64,000 bases of DNA from Colocasia esculenta (GCA_014218235.1 CM024755.1:33624713-33688712); one strand, 5' to 3'. Shown: positions 11,287 to 23,240, counted from the first letter of the stretch. Numbers and translations are program-made. Notes: a model not told the origin generated them from the sequence alone.

Positions 11287-14200
11287 GTTTGTCTTCCAGA
11301 TCCATGACTTTGACGTCATTCTTGGCATGGATTAGTTGGAGGCATACTCTGCTTTGGTAGATTGTCACCGGAAGACCGTGCGGTTCGAGATACCTAGAGC
11401 GCATGTGCTTTGCTTTCGAGGTACACGGTCTGTTCGCCGACCCTTTGTTTCTTTCTATAGAGCTTGGCGCCTGATCCAAGATGGTTGTGTGGCATACCTT
11501 GCTTTCGTGAGTTTCTCGGATTCTGGCGAGTTGTCTATTTCAGATGTGCCTATTGTTTATGATTATGTTGATGTGTTTACAGAGGATCTACCTAGTTTAC
11601 TACCGGAGTGGGAGGTAGATTTCTCCATTGAGTTGTTTCCAAGGATGATGCCTATGTCCAAGGCACCGTACCAGATGGCACTGACAGAGCTGCGAGAGTT
11701 GAAGTGCCAACCCGATGAGTTGCTTGAGAAGGGCTTCATTCATCCGAGTTGTTCTTCTTGGGGTGCACCAGTCTTGTTTGTGAAAAAGAAGAATGGCAGT
11801 CTCAGGATGTGCATCAAATATTGACAGCTAAACCAGGTTACCGTGAAGAACAAGTATCTATTGCCCAGGATCGATGATTTGTTTGACTAGTTGCAGTCTG
11901 CTTCAGTGTTCTCGAAGATTGACTAGAGATCAGGTTACTACCGGTTGAGGATTCGAGAGTTAAACATCGTCAGATCAGCCTTCCGTACCCGCTAAGGCCA
12001 CTTCGAGTTTGTCGTAATGTCTTTTGGGATCACGAATGCACCAGCAGCTTTCATGGAGATGATGTACGGAGTGTTTCGAGAGTACCTGGACAGGTTTGTT
12101 GTATTGTTCGTGGACGACATCCTGGTGTACTCAACGACAGTGGAGAAGCACGAGGTACACTTGAGGCTTGTGTTAGAGGCACTGAGGAGTCACCAACTTT
12201 ATGCCAAATTCAGAAAATGTGAATTTTGGCTAAAGGAGGTGCACTTTCTTGGTCACGTGGTTTCAGGTATAGGAGTGGCGGTGGATGCTGCCAAGGTCGA
12301 GGCAGTGGTTTCTTGGGGCCAGCCTACTACAGTTGCAGAGGTATGCAATTTTCTGGGGTTGGCAGGCTACTACAGGAGGTTTGTTCAGGACTTCGCCAGA
12401 GTTGCTGAGCCACTGATGAGGTTAACCAGGAGAGAGACATGGTTTATGTGGACAACATAATCTGAGTAGAGTTTCCAGGAGCTGAAGAGCAAGTTGACTT
12501 CAACTCCGATCCTTGTTGTACAGTCTGGTAGTGACGGTTTTGTTATCTACACTGACATTTTGGAGACTGGTCTTGGCGTTGTGTTGATGCAGCACGAGAG
12601 GGTATTCGCTTATGCTTCTAGACAACTGAAGAAGCATGAGCAGAACTATCCGACTCACAACTTGGAGCTTGTGGCAGTCATGTTTACCTTGAGGTTGTGG
12701 AGACATTACTTGTACGATGAGGTGTTCGAGGTGTTCACAGACCACAGGAAAGGCTAATGTCGTAGCTGATGCTTTGAGCAGAAGAGCCCACTTGAGTTCT
12801 TTGTTGGTTAGACACTAAAGGTTGTTGGAGGGTGCCGCTCAAGGAGTGTTTTTTCCGTCAAGACTCAGAGACAGAGCAGTGTTGACCAATTTGACAGTTC
12901 GTTCGGTCATATACCAGCATGTGATAGAGGTTCAAAGTGTAAATTCAGACTTAGCAAAGATCTTGCAGATGCCAGAGGTGGAGTTGGACGAGGACAGCGA
13001 GGTCAGATTCAGAGGCAGACTGTATGCTCTAATAGACGTCAGGTAGGAGCTATTAGCTGAGGCGCACAGATCAAGGTACTCTGTTCATCCTGGTTTCACC
13101 AAGATATACCACGACTTGAGGGAACTCTTTTTGTGGCCCGAGATGAAGAGAGATGTTGTTTGAGTTTGTCGCTCATTGCCTTACCTGTCATAAGGTGAAG
13201 GCGGAGCACCAGCGTCCTGGTGGTGAGCTTCAACCGTTACCTATTCTTGTGTGGAAGTGGGAACACATCACCATGGACTTTGTTGTTAGTTTACCTCGTA
13301 CCTCACATGGGCACGATAGTGTGTGGGTGATCGTCGACCGTTTGATGAAAACAACACATTTTCTACCAGCCAGATCAACTTGGTCAATGGACAGACTTGC
13401 CAGATTGTTCATGGATAGAGCAGTACTATTGTACGGGACCTCTGTCTCTATTGTTTCAGATGGAAATCCGAGGCTTACTTCTCGCTTTTGGCATAGTTTT
13501 CAGAGGGCACTAGGCATAGAGTTGAGGTTGAGTTCAACTTACCACCCGCAGATAGATGGTTAGTCAAAGAGGACTATACAGACCCTCGAGGACATATTGA
13601 GAGCATGTTGCCTGAACTGGGGTGGCACGTGGGAGTCGCACCTTCCCATGGTGGAGTTTTCTTATAATAATAGCTTTCACTCCAGCACCCTACAAGGCTC
13701 TATATGGCAGACCGTGCCGGACGCCTTTACACTGGCACGAGGTTGGTGAGAGGTAGTTGCTGGGACCAGAGTTTGTATAGCATTGTGCAAACACAGTGAG
13801 ACTAATCAAGCAGAGACTGCAAACAGTGCAGAGCAAACAAAAGAGTTACGTAGATGTTCGCCGGAGGCCACTACAGTTTGAGGTAGGTGACAATGTGTTT
13901 CTACAGATCTCACCAGCCAAGGGCATTCTCAAGTTTTGGAAGAGGGGCAAGCTCAGCCCGAGGTTCATTGGTCCCTTTCCCATCCTGGAGCGGGTTGGCG
14001 AGGTCGCGTATAGGTTAGCTCTTCCGTCTGAGTTAGAAGAAGTTCACGATGTCTTCCACGTCTCGCAACGAGGAGGCACATGTCAGATCCATCACACGTG
14101 CTGGACTACTCACAGTTAGAGGTTGCTCCAGATTTGTTAGTGCCAGAGTACCCAGCCAGTGTTGTAGACCACAGAGTGCAGCATTTGCGTAGGAGACAGA

Positions 14201-14301
14201 TCTCGCTCGTCAAGCTTGTTTGGGAGAATCACGTTGGTGGTGAGGCCATGTGGGATTGCGAGGACTAGAATCGAGAGCATTTCCCCTACTTGTTTGAGTG
14301 A
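11287..14301 (+). pseudogene. pol: pol of chromovirus B (right piece): RT-RH-IN-tail, broken
   Basis: It continues the protease-RT linker exactly where A interrupted it. RT is readable at about 11740-12460 (FVDDILVYS near 12110, FLGHVVSG, LGLAGYYRRF). RNase H follows to about 12750. The segment between TDH (12740) and GKANV (12750) is deleted relative to A by over 100 bp. Integrase pieces follow (CLTCHKVKAEHQRP about 13180, VWVIVDRLMKTTHF, YHPQIDG), with a 1-bp frameshift near 13155 and a small deletion near 13690. The chromodomain-like tail ends at a TGA at 14299-14301. There are numerous stops, so it is not functional. Confidence 0.88.
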
Positions 14302-14378
14302 CTGGTATGTTGTGTGCTTTTGTTCCCCGAGTTTCTCCCTTAATTTCGAGGATGAAATTTTTTTTTTGTTGGTTAGAT

Positions 14379-14930
14379 TGTAACATTTCTTCCTTCTTTG
14401 GTCAGCCACCTTCAGTTGAAGGTAGTGACATATCGGGTCGTTGCCTTCTAAAGGTGATGGGATGACGATCGCATTCTTTTTGGGAACGCGACAGGCTTGT
14501 CGTCGCGTTCCCCTTCAGACCGCAGCATGTAGTTTTTGTCATCTTGTTGTCCGGACAACTGGAAAACATGTCGAGGCATGTCAGATGAAGGCGACATGTC
14601 AGGTGTCACATTCATGGTGTCAGGTCCGCTAGGGTGACATGTGGCGGGTCCGATGGTCAAGTCTGACCATGACTTTGGGGTCGCGACAAGTTGGTCGTCA
14701 CGTTCAGTAACTACTAAACTGTCGTGTTCTCTGATTCGTAGCCTATATAGGCAAGGCCATTAGATATCATCCTTTCTTCCCCTATTCTCCTTCTTTCTCC
14801 CCTTCCTCCGACCCTCCTCTGTGTGAACTTCTCCGTGGGAGGTTGGTGACAGTGTTGGTGGTGAGGTTTGTGGTGTTTATCCTAGGCGTGGTGCTCCTCT
14901 CCGGCGTCGCGGCTTCCTCTTTGACGTATG
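14379..14930 (+). repeat. 3' LTR of chromovirus B, truncated by element D
   Basis: Begins TGTAACATTTCTTCC at 14379, right after a T tract like that of A, and is related to A's LTR over its first part. It carries several GTCGCGAC-derived and CGCGTTC motifs. A TATA box within the palindrome GCCTATATAGGC (14741-14752) is followed about 30-150 bp later by a CT-rich stretch. It is cut at 14930 where D's LTR starts. The remainder is not in the window. Confidence 0.8.
14741..14752 (+). promoter_or_regulatory. TATA box in B's 3' LTR
   Basis: GCCTATATAGGC lies just after a block of GTCG-type palindromes and before pyrimidine-rich leader sequence, as expected for the U3/R boundary of an LTR promoter. 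Confidence 0.55.
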
Positions 14931-15287
14931 TGTAACACCCCAAAATTTTATTAATTGAAAAAAAAATAGAAAAATGTGATGATTTTGGTTGACAAACACA
15001 ATCACTTACATGAGATATAATTATCTTTTTTTTAGAAATTATCTTTGTATTAATAATAATATTACAATATTGTATTCAGAGGTGCGCACTCCGAAAGGAC
15101 GTCACCGGAATTCTGTAACGAAATTGAAATCCGAAATCACCATAATTTCCAGAAAAAATTTATTGGTTTTAGAAATGTAAATATCCAGAATTATTGACGT
15201 GCCGATATCAAGATTAAGTCGACACAATGATTTTTGGGCAATTTTTGCTGGGTGAAAAATTAATTCTAAAAATTAAACTAAAATCAC

Positions 15288-15501
15288 CATAATTTGTAAA
15301 ACTTTTCAATTAGCTTATGTTTGAAATTTCAACTTGTTTGGACACCATTTGATACAAAATTATAGGGATAAATGGACCAACTAAATTAAATCAGCATAAT
15401 TTATAAAACTTTCCAATTAACTTATGTTTGAAATTTCAACTTGTTTGGACACCATTTGGATACAAAAATGTAGGGATAAATGGACCAGCTGAATTAACTC
15501 C
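15288..15501 (+). repeat. 107-bp tandem duplication in D's LTR
   Basis: Two consecutive units start with CATAATTT at 15288 and 15395. Each contains TTTGAAATTTCAACTTG and ACACCATTTG, and differs from the other by a few substitutions and small indels. Confidence 0.85.
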
Positions 15502-15769
15502 CATTTACGTAACCAATTTTCTTTTAATCCTTTGCTTACGTAACCATGGTTACGCAAGGCTTCTTATTGCTTGGGTTGTTGGGTTACATGTTTTACTCTA
15601 CGTGTTGACAGTAAAACCACTCAGTCAAACGTGGCCATGCTATGAAAGAAATGAGTTTTACGGCTACACATGTATGGCTACGTGACACACATGCATGAGA
15701 ACTGGACAAGTATATGAACCTCTCTTTAACCACCTTGAAGAGTCTTTACCCACTTGTTCCTTCGTCCAC

Positions 15770-15925
15770 CTTGCTGCTGTCGTTGCTCTACTGAAGCTGC
15801 TACTGTTGCTCTTGCCGTAGTTGTTGCTGCTGCTTCTAATGTAGCTGCGGCTGCTACTACTCCTGCTGTAGCTGCTATTGCTGCTACTCCTTCTACTGCA
15901 CCTATCGTGGCTACCACTTCCACAA
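15770..15925. repeat. Degenerate triplet tract (GCT/ACT)
   Basis: A GCTGCT/ACTGCT-like imperfect triplet repeat. It produces Ala-rich or Ser-rich chance ORFs on both strands. No gene is supported. Confidence 0.7.
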
Positions 15926-16435
15926 GTCCTCTTTCTTCCTACTGCTATTGTGGTTCCTTCGTTAAGGAGAAGTAAAAAGATTTCCAAAGTTCCCTATGAC
16001 ATGTAGGATTTCTTTCCTTCTTGTCTCTTTCTTTCATTAAGAACCTTGTGTTTATGTCTTACCATGTTCCTATCTTGACTTGTGATCAGTAGAAATCACT
16101 AGGAATAGTTTTCTTTTCTGATTATCATGTTTCTTTTAGTTATGTCCATATTTATAGTTGAAGTTCATGTACCCTTAACATGAACTTTTCACTAGACGCA
16201 AGGAAGAAGCTCATAGAAGAGCTGTTCATACCATGATCTTCCTTTCATAAGTTTTCATGTCATCCATATTGTAAAGATTGTACTCCTATTGTTCTACTTC
16301 TTTTCCTCATGTAAGTGGTGGTTAGAAATGTAAATAAGATCCATGAAGTGTTGTTAATCATGCGTAGAATCATAGGAACACTTAGAAGAGTCTCCTGAGG
16401 TAATGTTAAACCATTTCTAGAAGATCAACTTGTGA

Positions 16436-16654
16436 CTGTCGACAGTTAGAACCCATTTGTCGACAGGTATCATGCTTCTAGAACCTAGAAATTCAGAAAC
16501 ACCAGTAGATGTCGACAGATAAACTTCATCTGTCGACAGATGGCCTCCATATGTCGACAGCCACCTATGGCCTGTCGACAGACAGGGACCAGATTTTAGG
16601 ATCTGGTTCTGGATGGCCAGTGGCTGTCGACAACCACTCTTTGGCTATCGACAT
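16436..16654. repeat. CTGTCGACAG palindrome array, 21-bp phase (element D LTR)
   Basis: Eight perfect or one-to-two-mismatch copies start at 16436, 16457, 16509, 16530, 16551, 16572, 16624 and 16645. Start-to-start spacings are 21, 52, 21, 21, 21, 52, 21. The same motif and spacing recur in the Sirevirus LTRs E and F, although D is Ty3/gypsy. Confidence 0.9.
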
Positions 16655-17594
16655 ACACCTGTCTGTGGTGATTAACCAGATCTACTTCTTGTCCAACCCA
16701 AGGTGACACACCTTGGTATCAACCAAACAAGTTATGTTCCTCATTTTCTTGGATTCTAACTACTATATCATTGAGAGAAACCATTTAATTGTTACCCACC
16801 TCCAACTATGGATTGTTCTTGAACACCCCCAAGTATAATTGATCCCTACATGGCTACAACCTTCTGAAGTCATTGGCATTGATTCCTAAACCTTTGTTAC
16901 ATGTGAGATTTTGAGTACTTGTGTTCCACACTAGAATATTTAACAGAAATGATTGTGATGACAACCCTGGGTCTTGAGACTCATTTGAGTTAAATGTCTG
17001 TGCAAGTGGGGCTGATCCAGTCCCGGGAGGAGCACCCGAACTCGTTTATTGGCCGTACAGAACGATATTGGATCTACTGGATGTTTGGCATTGCATCATA
17101 CTTGTTTAATTGGTCATCAATTAATTCTTTCATGAAATGATTATGTGTTTCTACTTGAACCAGAACCTGATTATCATATTGAATTCATTTCTATACTAGC
17201 TTTGTTCAATACCGTTATCAGTTGTGTGTACTGCCTAATTCATTGGTTATCTTAATCTTATGATAAGAGGATGAATTCTACTGGGCATATTAGCTCATTA
17301 AATCTTACTTTTTCAGGTGAACATGATGAGCCTAGCTCTTAAGGGGGTGTGTTGAGCGGGTCAACCAATTGCCGGAGTCCCTTAGATTTCCATTCTAGTA
17401 TTGTAGTTAGAAGAATGGAAATGTTATTAAGTCTCTTTTCTCACTCCTCCTGTGAATTGTTATGAGGTGTGTGATGTATGTAAAGCTTCCGCTATAAACA
17501 TGGGAGATGTTTGTATAATCTAATAACTATTTCTTAAGTATGTTTTCTGTCATTTTTTGATAAATAGTGATTTATTAGGACGTGATAGATTATT

Positions 17595-17607
17595 TGGTAT
17601 CAGAGCC
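17595..17607 (+). promoter_or_regulatory. Primer binding site, initiator tRNA-Met (D)
   Basis: TGGTATCAGAGCC, complementary to the 3' end of initiator tRNA-Met, follows the inferred end of D's 5' LTR by a few bases. Confidence 0.85.
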
Positions 17608-17731
17608 TTAGGTTTCGTAAACCTAGGGAATGAACCGTGAGATTGGGTAGAAATCTGGGATTAGTTACGAAGGTAATAGAAAATTTTTGTATGTGTATTA
17701 TATTTAACTTGTTGTTTGCTACAGAAGGGAA

Positions 17732-18060
17732 ATGAATGCTCAAGAAAGGCTAGTGTCTGCAATGGAACTGCTCCAACAAGATGTGGAGTTGTATGCTCAG
17801 GCTCAAAGGGAAGAACATGTGCAAGTAAAGGAGGATGTGTCGAAGCTAACTACTGTGCATTCCTGGTAGGAAATCCCCGTGCTTCCTTGGAGTCTATGAG
17901 TCAAATAATGAACAGTTTGGATAGTTTGAAGTTGGGACAAGACATGCTGCTACATCAGATTGAAGGGTATTGGGAGGTGCTGTCTGAGGTAGCAAGAGAA
18001 CTGTACCATAGGCCTGAGGGAGATCAACAACCATCTGTGGAATCTGTTGTACAAACCTGA
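17732..18060 (+). pseudogene. Leader ORF of element D, helical, frameshifted
   Basis: An ATG at 17732 opens MNAQERLVSAMELLQQDVEL..., a Leu/Gln/Glu-rich probable helix ending at a TAG at 17867-17869. A second frame continues with similar helical character (SMSQIMNSLDSLKLGQDMLL) to a TGA at 18058-18060. Read together they suggest one coiled-coil protein of about 105 residues with a frameshift. It is placed between the primer site and gag, so it is either an N-terminal gag region or a separate small ORF. I do not recognise a family. Confidence 0.45.
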
Positions 18061-18367
18061 ATCAAGCTAGGAAGTGTAGGAACTTACTTTTCTTAACGTC
18101 TCCTTTTGTTAGTAGTAGGTTGTATATATGACTCTTCATGTATATGTGTAATGAGAGGTTAAAGATGATGATGATGATGTTGTAAATATTTTCGGCTAGT
18201 TAGGATAAGGGTGATAATGGTTATGTAAATATTTTTGACTTGTTAATGAAAAGTATGTATGTTTTGTGATAACAAAAAATTTGTATGTGATGAATGTGTG
18301 TATTGGTTTGGGTGATGATATTAATGTATGAATTGTTGGATGTCTCAGATACTTCCTTAAAATAGTT

Positions 18368-18715
18368 ATGGAAGGAGGCGATGCAAATTGGAAGAAGATG
18401 GAAAGTACCATGCATGACTTGACACAAGTGATGAGGACACTGGCTAAGAACAACACTCATAATGGAACAAATTTGTTTAAAGATTTTCGAAGTCTAGATC
18501 CTCCAAGATTTGCAGGTAGTATGGATCCGAACGAGGCTGAAAATTGGTTAAAAGATATTGAAAGAATTTTTAAGGTGATCTGATGTGCAGAAGAGGATAA
18601 GATACGTTTAGCAGCATTCCAGTTGGATCGGGATGCCGGAGCATGGTGGGAGACTGTGGAATCTACTATAGAGGATCCAAATCAGGTGACTTAGGAGGAA
18701 TTTGTTGAGTTGTTC
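18368..18715 (+). pseudogene. gag: gag of element D, left piece
   Basis: Starts at ATG 18368 (MEGGDANWKKMES). It reaches the conserved gypsy gag segment FKDFRSLDPPRFAGSMDPNE and WLKDIERIF. After an in-frame TGA (18582-18584) it continues as DKIRLAAFQLDRDAGAWWE to 18715, with a TAG near 18691. Element C then interrupts it. The capsid-type domain is typical of plant chromoviruses. Confidence 0.85.
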
Positions 18716-21054
18716 TGTAAGACCCGGCCCTCTTGGGCCCTTGGCCCTATCCTCAGGGTCGCGGTAGGCACTCTGGTTGTGACATGGTCGCGCCAGGGGA
18801 GCCCGTCACGACATGGTTTGTGTGGCGACATACTTGGCCGTCGCGACATGGTCGTGATGGGGGTGGGTGTCGCATTCTTGTCGCGGCGTTTAGACGCGCC
18901 ACGATTGCTTTTCTGACAGACGTGACTGCTATCCTGACTGTCAGAACGGCCTTGTCGGGTGTCAGATGCGTACAGCGTTTCGCGACCTATCAGGCCGTCG
19001 CTTTCTGGTTTCTCAGTCTTCAAGGTTTGACTGCCTTTTGGGGTCTTGTCGGGGGTGGCCGTCGCAACATGGTCACGACGCTTAGGGGCGTCGCGACATG
19101 GTTGTTGTCACATGGGGCCGACCCGTCTCATCTTGGGGGCCGTCAGTTTAAAACCGAGGCTACGCCCCATTCTCCCCCTCTCGCCCTTCCTCTTCTCCTT
19201 CTTCCCTCTTCTCCCTCTCTCAATCTCCCTTGCATTTTCTCGGAGGTTCTTGGTGCTCGTGGTGCTCGTGCTGAGGTGGTGTCGTCCCGTTCTTGCAGGA
19301 GATGTGGTCGTGGTGCTTGGAGCGAGGAGGAGGTGGCCATTCTGACGTGAAGGCCCCAACGGGTCGGCTCTACTTGTGGAAGTAGGGACCATCATTCTCC
19401 TCTCACCCTAGCATGCTCCCCTCCCCCTTGAGATCATGTTTTCCCCGTGGTTTGGTTTGTGGGGGTGTGAGGAAACATGCTCGTGTTTGAGTGAGATTCC
19501 ATCAAGCGTAGATTCTTGTAAATCCATGCTTTGTGGGGTTTTGAGGGTGGTTTATCTTGCTTAAAGGTTTCTATGGTGTTTAGCATGCTCCCCTCCCCCT
19601 GTGGATGCGTTTGTATCATGTTTTGGGGTGGTCTTCGAGAGGATCGCACCGGAACCCCCCCTTGGCTGAAGACGCGACCGCTATGGAGGTCGCGATGATG
19701 TCGCAACCGACAGGGCCGCCGCGACATCATCACGACGCTCTTGAGCATCACGACCTATTCGCGATGGCTTGGGCCGCCGCGACAGTATCATGACAGCTCT
19801 GGGCATCGCGACCTTGTCGTGACGGCCCGATGGGTCGCGACTACAACAAAGACAGGTTAAGTCCTTGCGAAGTCCGTTATCTATGAAGTCTTCGCCATTT
19901 CCACTACTTACTGTACCCGTGGCACCAATGCTACTTTCCTAGTACGGTCCTACACTAGTCGTTCACCCGGTGCTCGGCACTTGAGGGCTTGTCCCGTGAG
20001 AGAGGTTGTTACCATTGCCTGGGACCCCCATCCCCGCGCGCCTGTTGAGGGAGTACTCCGGGAGGCAGGCGTGTTCAAGTCGCGGGCTCTGGAGCAGAGG
20101 GGGAAACGGTGGTTAGGACAGTGGCGTTGAGTTGTTTGCAGAGCTCTCGTAGTTAGTCTAGGACGCCGAGGTCATTTTGAGGAGTTCTTCCCGACGCAGT
20201 CCAGCTAGTCCTTTTCTCACTACCTCGCTCTTTGTGGCCCCGGAACCACTTAGAGTGGCCAGGCATGGGACCGTAGTCTGGCCAGACTATGGCAGTTACT
20301 GTTGTGTTACTTGTGTCTTGCCTCACTCTGACGAGATGTGGTGGTTTGGACCTAGGTCGAGGATAAGACGTCAGTGGATGCACCTGACCATTGACTAGTG
20401 GTAGTGTTTTCCATAACTAGTGTTTCTTGTCCACGCAGGATTCCCCTTGTCTGTGTTACTAGCCATTTTGTGGTCACGACGAGCAGTCGTACGGAGTTTC
20501 CGACTGTATTGTTCTTTTCGTATCGTCGCTAGTTAGTAGCTTTGCTTATGCACTTTCTTTCGTAGGTAGAAGATATAACTGTTGTCATTTAATTAAGTAC
20601 ATAGTTTTGACCACCTGTTAGAGCCAGTAGGAGATTGGTAGTTCCTACTGAGCTTCTGTTGTAAAGCTCATCCCTCCTTTTTCCCAAGTGAGGCTTCTCA
20701 GCAGCGGCAGGGCGGAGGAGACAGGGAGATAGTCGTGGTCCCCGTACCTAGCAGTGGGTTCCCCCTCTCAATTGTATGTCACCCTCGGGGTATGCTCCTA
20801 AGGGACTTGTTATTCCCCTGCTTTTACTTGTACTCATTGTATGTGTTGGGATTATACCTAGAGCGTTATGCAGTGGTCTCGCTCTCCTTTCAGCTTCTGC
20901 GAGTGTGCTTCTAGTTCAGCAGTTGACGTTTACTTCCTTTACATATTCTGTTAGACTTGTGTTATATCCCTTCCGGGTCTCCTGATCCGTGGGCAACGAC
21001 CACGAAAATCGGGTCCTCGACGTGGGTCGAGTGTCGAGTTCTCCGGTCGTTACA
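18716..21054 (+). repeat. 5' LTR of chromovirus C
   Basis: 2339 bp. From about 18765 to 19115 it is packed with TCGCGAC/GTCACGACATGG-type motifs. A TATA-like TTTAAAA at about 19148 and a CT-rich leader follow. A second cluster lies at about 19670-19840. Its partner is 50404-52756. ORFs inside (up to 205 codons) are frames through this repetitive GC-rich sequence and are not conserved between the two LTRs. Confidence 0.92.
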
Positions 21055-21056
21055 GT

Positions 21057-21068
21057 TGGTATCAGAAC
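21057..21068 (+). promoter_or_regulatory. Primer binding site, tRNA-Met type, mutated (C)
   Basis: TGGTATCAGAAC begins two bases after the 5' LTR. It differs by one base from the canonical TGGTATCAGAGC. Confidence 0.85.
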
Positions 21069-21189
21069 GTGAGTCTGACAGGACTTGTAGAGGATTTAAA
21101 CTACAACAGGAAGTCCCAACAGTAGTACAAGTACACTGCTAGCCTCCCGAGTGGGTATTGTTAACCTTGTTGGTTGTGTGTCGTGCAGG

Positions 21190-22398
21190 ATAAGGCTCCG
21201 CGCAGATGCAGGCAGGCCAGAGAGCTGATTGAGTAGCAGGATGAGTCGGATATGCCCACGCCGGGGCAAGTCTGGGAAGAGGTGTCAGCAGAGGAGTCAG
21301 TGGCACAGCCTCAGGGAGCGGCGGCATTAGCAGCAGCAGGCGAGCAGCAGCAGCATGAGTACCAGCCCCCGCCACAGCAGTACGTAGATTGGTTTCCCCA
21401 GGCCGAGTAGTTCTTCAGGAACTTGTACCAGGGAGGGTGGCAGCCTGGGCAGGCGGCAGTAGGTGGTCAGCCTCATATACCTCCTCCAGCAGTACTGAAG
21501 CAGCATGCAGATCCAGAGGTGGAGCAGCCAGTAGTTTAGCAGGCGTCGGGTATTGGGAGTACCCGGGCCGGTCGGCAGAGGATGACTGTCACCAAGGACA
21601 GGACCGCTCTCTTGGAGAGGTTCTTGCGTCTCTGACCTCCAATGTTCTTTGGTGAGTATGATCCAGACAAGGCAGAGAGCTGGACGTATGAGTTAGAGCG
21701 CACGTTCGAGACTATGGATTGCACCGAGGAGGACCAGGTCAAACTGGCAATGTATCAGCTCAATGGGGCAGCCCACGAGTGGTGGAGAGTTCAGCAGCAG
21801 ACTCACTTCCAGGGGCAGTGTTTGGATCAGATCAATTGGCAACGGTTTCTGGAGATCTTTCACGACGAGTACTTCCCGACTATGCTCGACGTGAGAGACG
21901 GGACCAGTTTCACGAATTGGTTCAGGGCGATCTCACAGTTACCCAGTACCACCAGAGGTTCGTCCAGTTGTTGAGGCATGTTCCTCATGTTGCAGGTAGT
22001 GAGCAGGCTTGTGTAGAGAGGTTCATTGCAGGACTGAGGCCAGACTTGAGGTGGGGCATGACTGCTCACATGTGCGCCACCTAGGGAGAGGTCGTGGCTA
22101 AGGCCACCACCTTGGAGAGAGAGACCTGGCAGCCCTAGCACCAGCACCACCAGTAGGGAGGAGCCTCTTCCACGTCCTCGCCGTACCAGCGTTCCGCAGG
22201 CAGTCGCGGTAGCGCGACTTCTTCTTCTTCGGGCTCGAGCAGTTCAGGCAGTTTAGGGGTTTGCTCGAAGTTCAGGCAGTTGTCTACTCGCGGGGGTGGA
22301 CAGAGCTGACAGCAGAGGCGTCAGTCAATGTTTGCGGAGTAGTAAGTCCAGCAGGGAGCCGAGCAGGACAGACAGGAGGCGGTCTGTTACACTTGTGG
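21190..22398 (+). pseudogene. gag: gag of chromovirus C, left piece
   Basis: The expected start codon is AAG (compare A's ATG at 3946). The capsid region is readable from about 21600: MFFGEYDPDKAESWTYELER, then YQLNGAAHEWW. A frameshift near 21900 moves to the frame with QYHQRFVQLLRHVPHV and SEQACVERFIAGLRPDLRWG. A Ser/Gly and Gln-rich linker leads to VCYTCG, the first half of the CCHC zinc knuckle. Element E is inserted at exactly that point (target TGTGG, 22394-22398). The second half (SHFRRDC) lies at 32935-32960. Confidence 0.85.
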
Positions 22399-23147
22399 TG
22401 AAAGATGTGCGTAATTATCTATTATGGTAATCTAGAAGGGGGGGGGGGGGGTTGAATAGATTACTTCCAATTAAACCACTATGACCTTCTTTTCGAAGGA
22501 AACACAGACTTATCAAAATCTCAAACAGATTTGATTTGAATTCGAACAAAGATGTATGTGTTGATTAAGAGCAAAACAAATAGCAACCTATCTAGCGTGT
22601 GAGAAACCAACGTGCCTACCAAGAATCTAACGTAAAATGTTCAAACCACAGACACGATGATTTAAGGTGGTTCGGAGTACACAACTTGTATATCCTACAT
22701 CCACCGTCCACACACACACGCAGAAAGACTACTTATAAGCGAGTTCGACTCTTACAACACACACACTCAAGTTGTCTGAAGCAAACACGCATTCAGAACA
22801 ACTAGCCACACGTGAATCAAGCATAAGATATTCTTGAATCACAACCACACACACAGATGTATGAGAGATATGAAAAGACAGGAGTTCTGAGGTGAAAGAA
22901 CAAATCCCAATGAAGAACTCTTGAAGCTGGTCGTCCAGAAGAACTCCAAGCTTCTCTTTGATGATCCTCAGACGACATAGAAGCTTGTATTGTGGACGAA
23001 CCGTCTTCAACTCCGCTCGAAAGATGGATCTTCTTCGCTCTGGATGGAGGGTTGAAGCAGAGCAGCAGGGAGAAGCTTTCTCTCTTGGGTTTTGCTTAGG
23101 GTTTTGGTATGGTGGCTTCTTGCTGCGAAAATACCTCAATATGTTCT

Positions 23148-23156
23148 ACATATATG
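23148..23156 (-). promoter_or_regulatory. TATA box, E 3' LTR
   Basis: ACATATATG on the plus strand reads CATATATGT on the coding strand. It sits 85 bp downstream of the palindrome array in the transcription direction. Confidence 0.6.
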
Positions 23157-23240
23157 GGGTCCAAGTTTGGAGAGACGTGGTAAAAGGAAACACCCAAATA
23201 TAAAACATATCCAAATCTCGTAACTGAGTTTTCTCTTCGT

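Larger units (their letters stand above)
1141..14930 (+). mobile_element. Chromovirus B, 5'-truncated, interrupted by A and D
   Basis: This is a Ty3/gypsy element of the same family as A. Its left remnant (about 1141-1253) is a piece of the protease region. The rest of pol resumes at 11287 after element A and runs to a TGA at 14301. Its own 3' LTR begins at 14379 and is cut at 14930 by element D. The 5' LTR and gag are missing from the window. Continuity across A is supported by the 5-bp duplication GTTTG at 1249-1253 and 11287-11291, and by homologous sequence continuing on both sides. Confidence 0.85.
14931..17587 (+). repeat. 5' LTR of element D
   Basis: About 2.66 kb. The left end TGTAACACCCC is clear. 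The right end is placed near GTGATA (17582-17587), shortly before the primer site, and may be off by several bases. It contains a 107-bp tandem duplication (15288-15501), a GCT/ACT-rich tract (about 15770-15925) and the phased CTGTCGACAG array (16436-16654). A weak TATA-like ACTATATCA lies at about 16762 and GCTATAAAC at about 17490. No partner LTR exists in the window. Confidence 0.75.

Noticed and set aside
15664..15987. Ala/Ser-rich ORFs on both strands near 15.8 kb
   Set aside because: They come from a degenerate GCT/ACT triplet tract inside D's LTR. Low complexity explains both strands.
18733..19350. 205-codon plus-strand ORF in C's 5' LTR
   Set aside because: It lies in repetitive GC-rich LTR sequence, is not preserved in the partner LTR, and has no recognisable domain.
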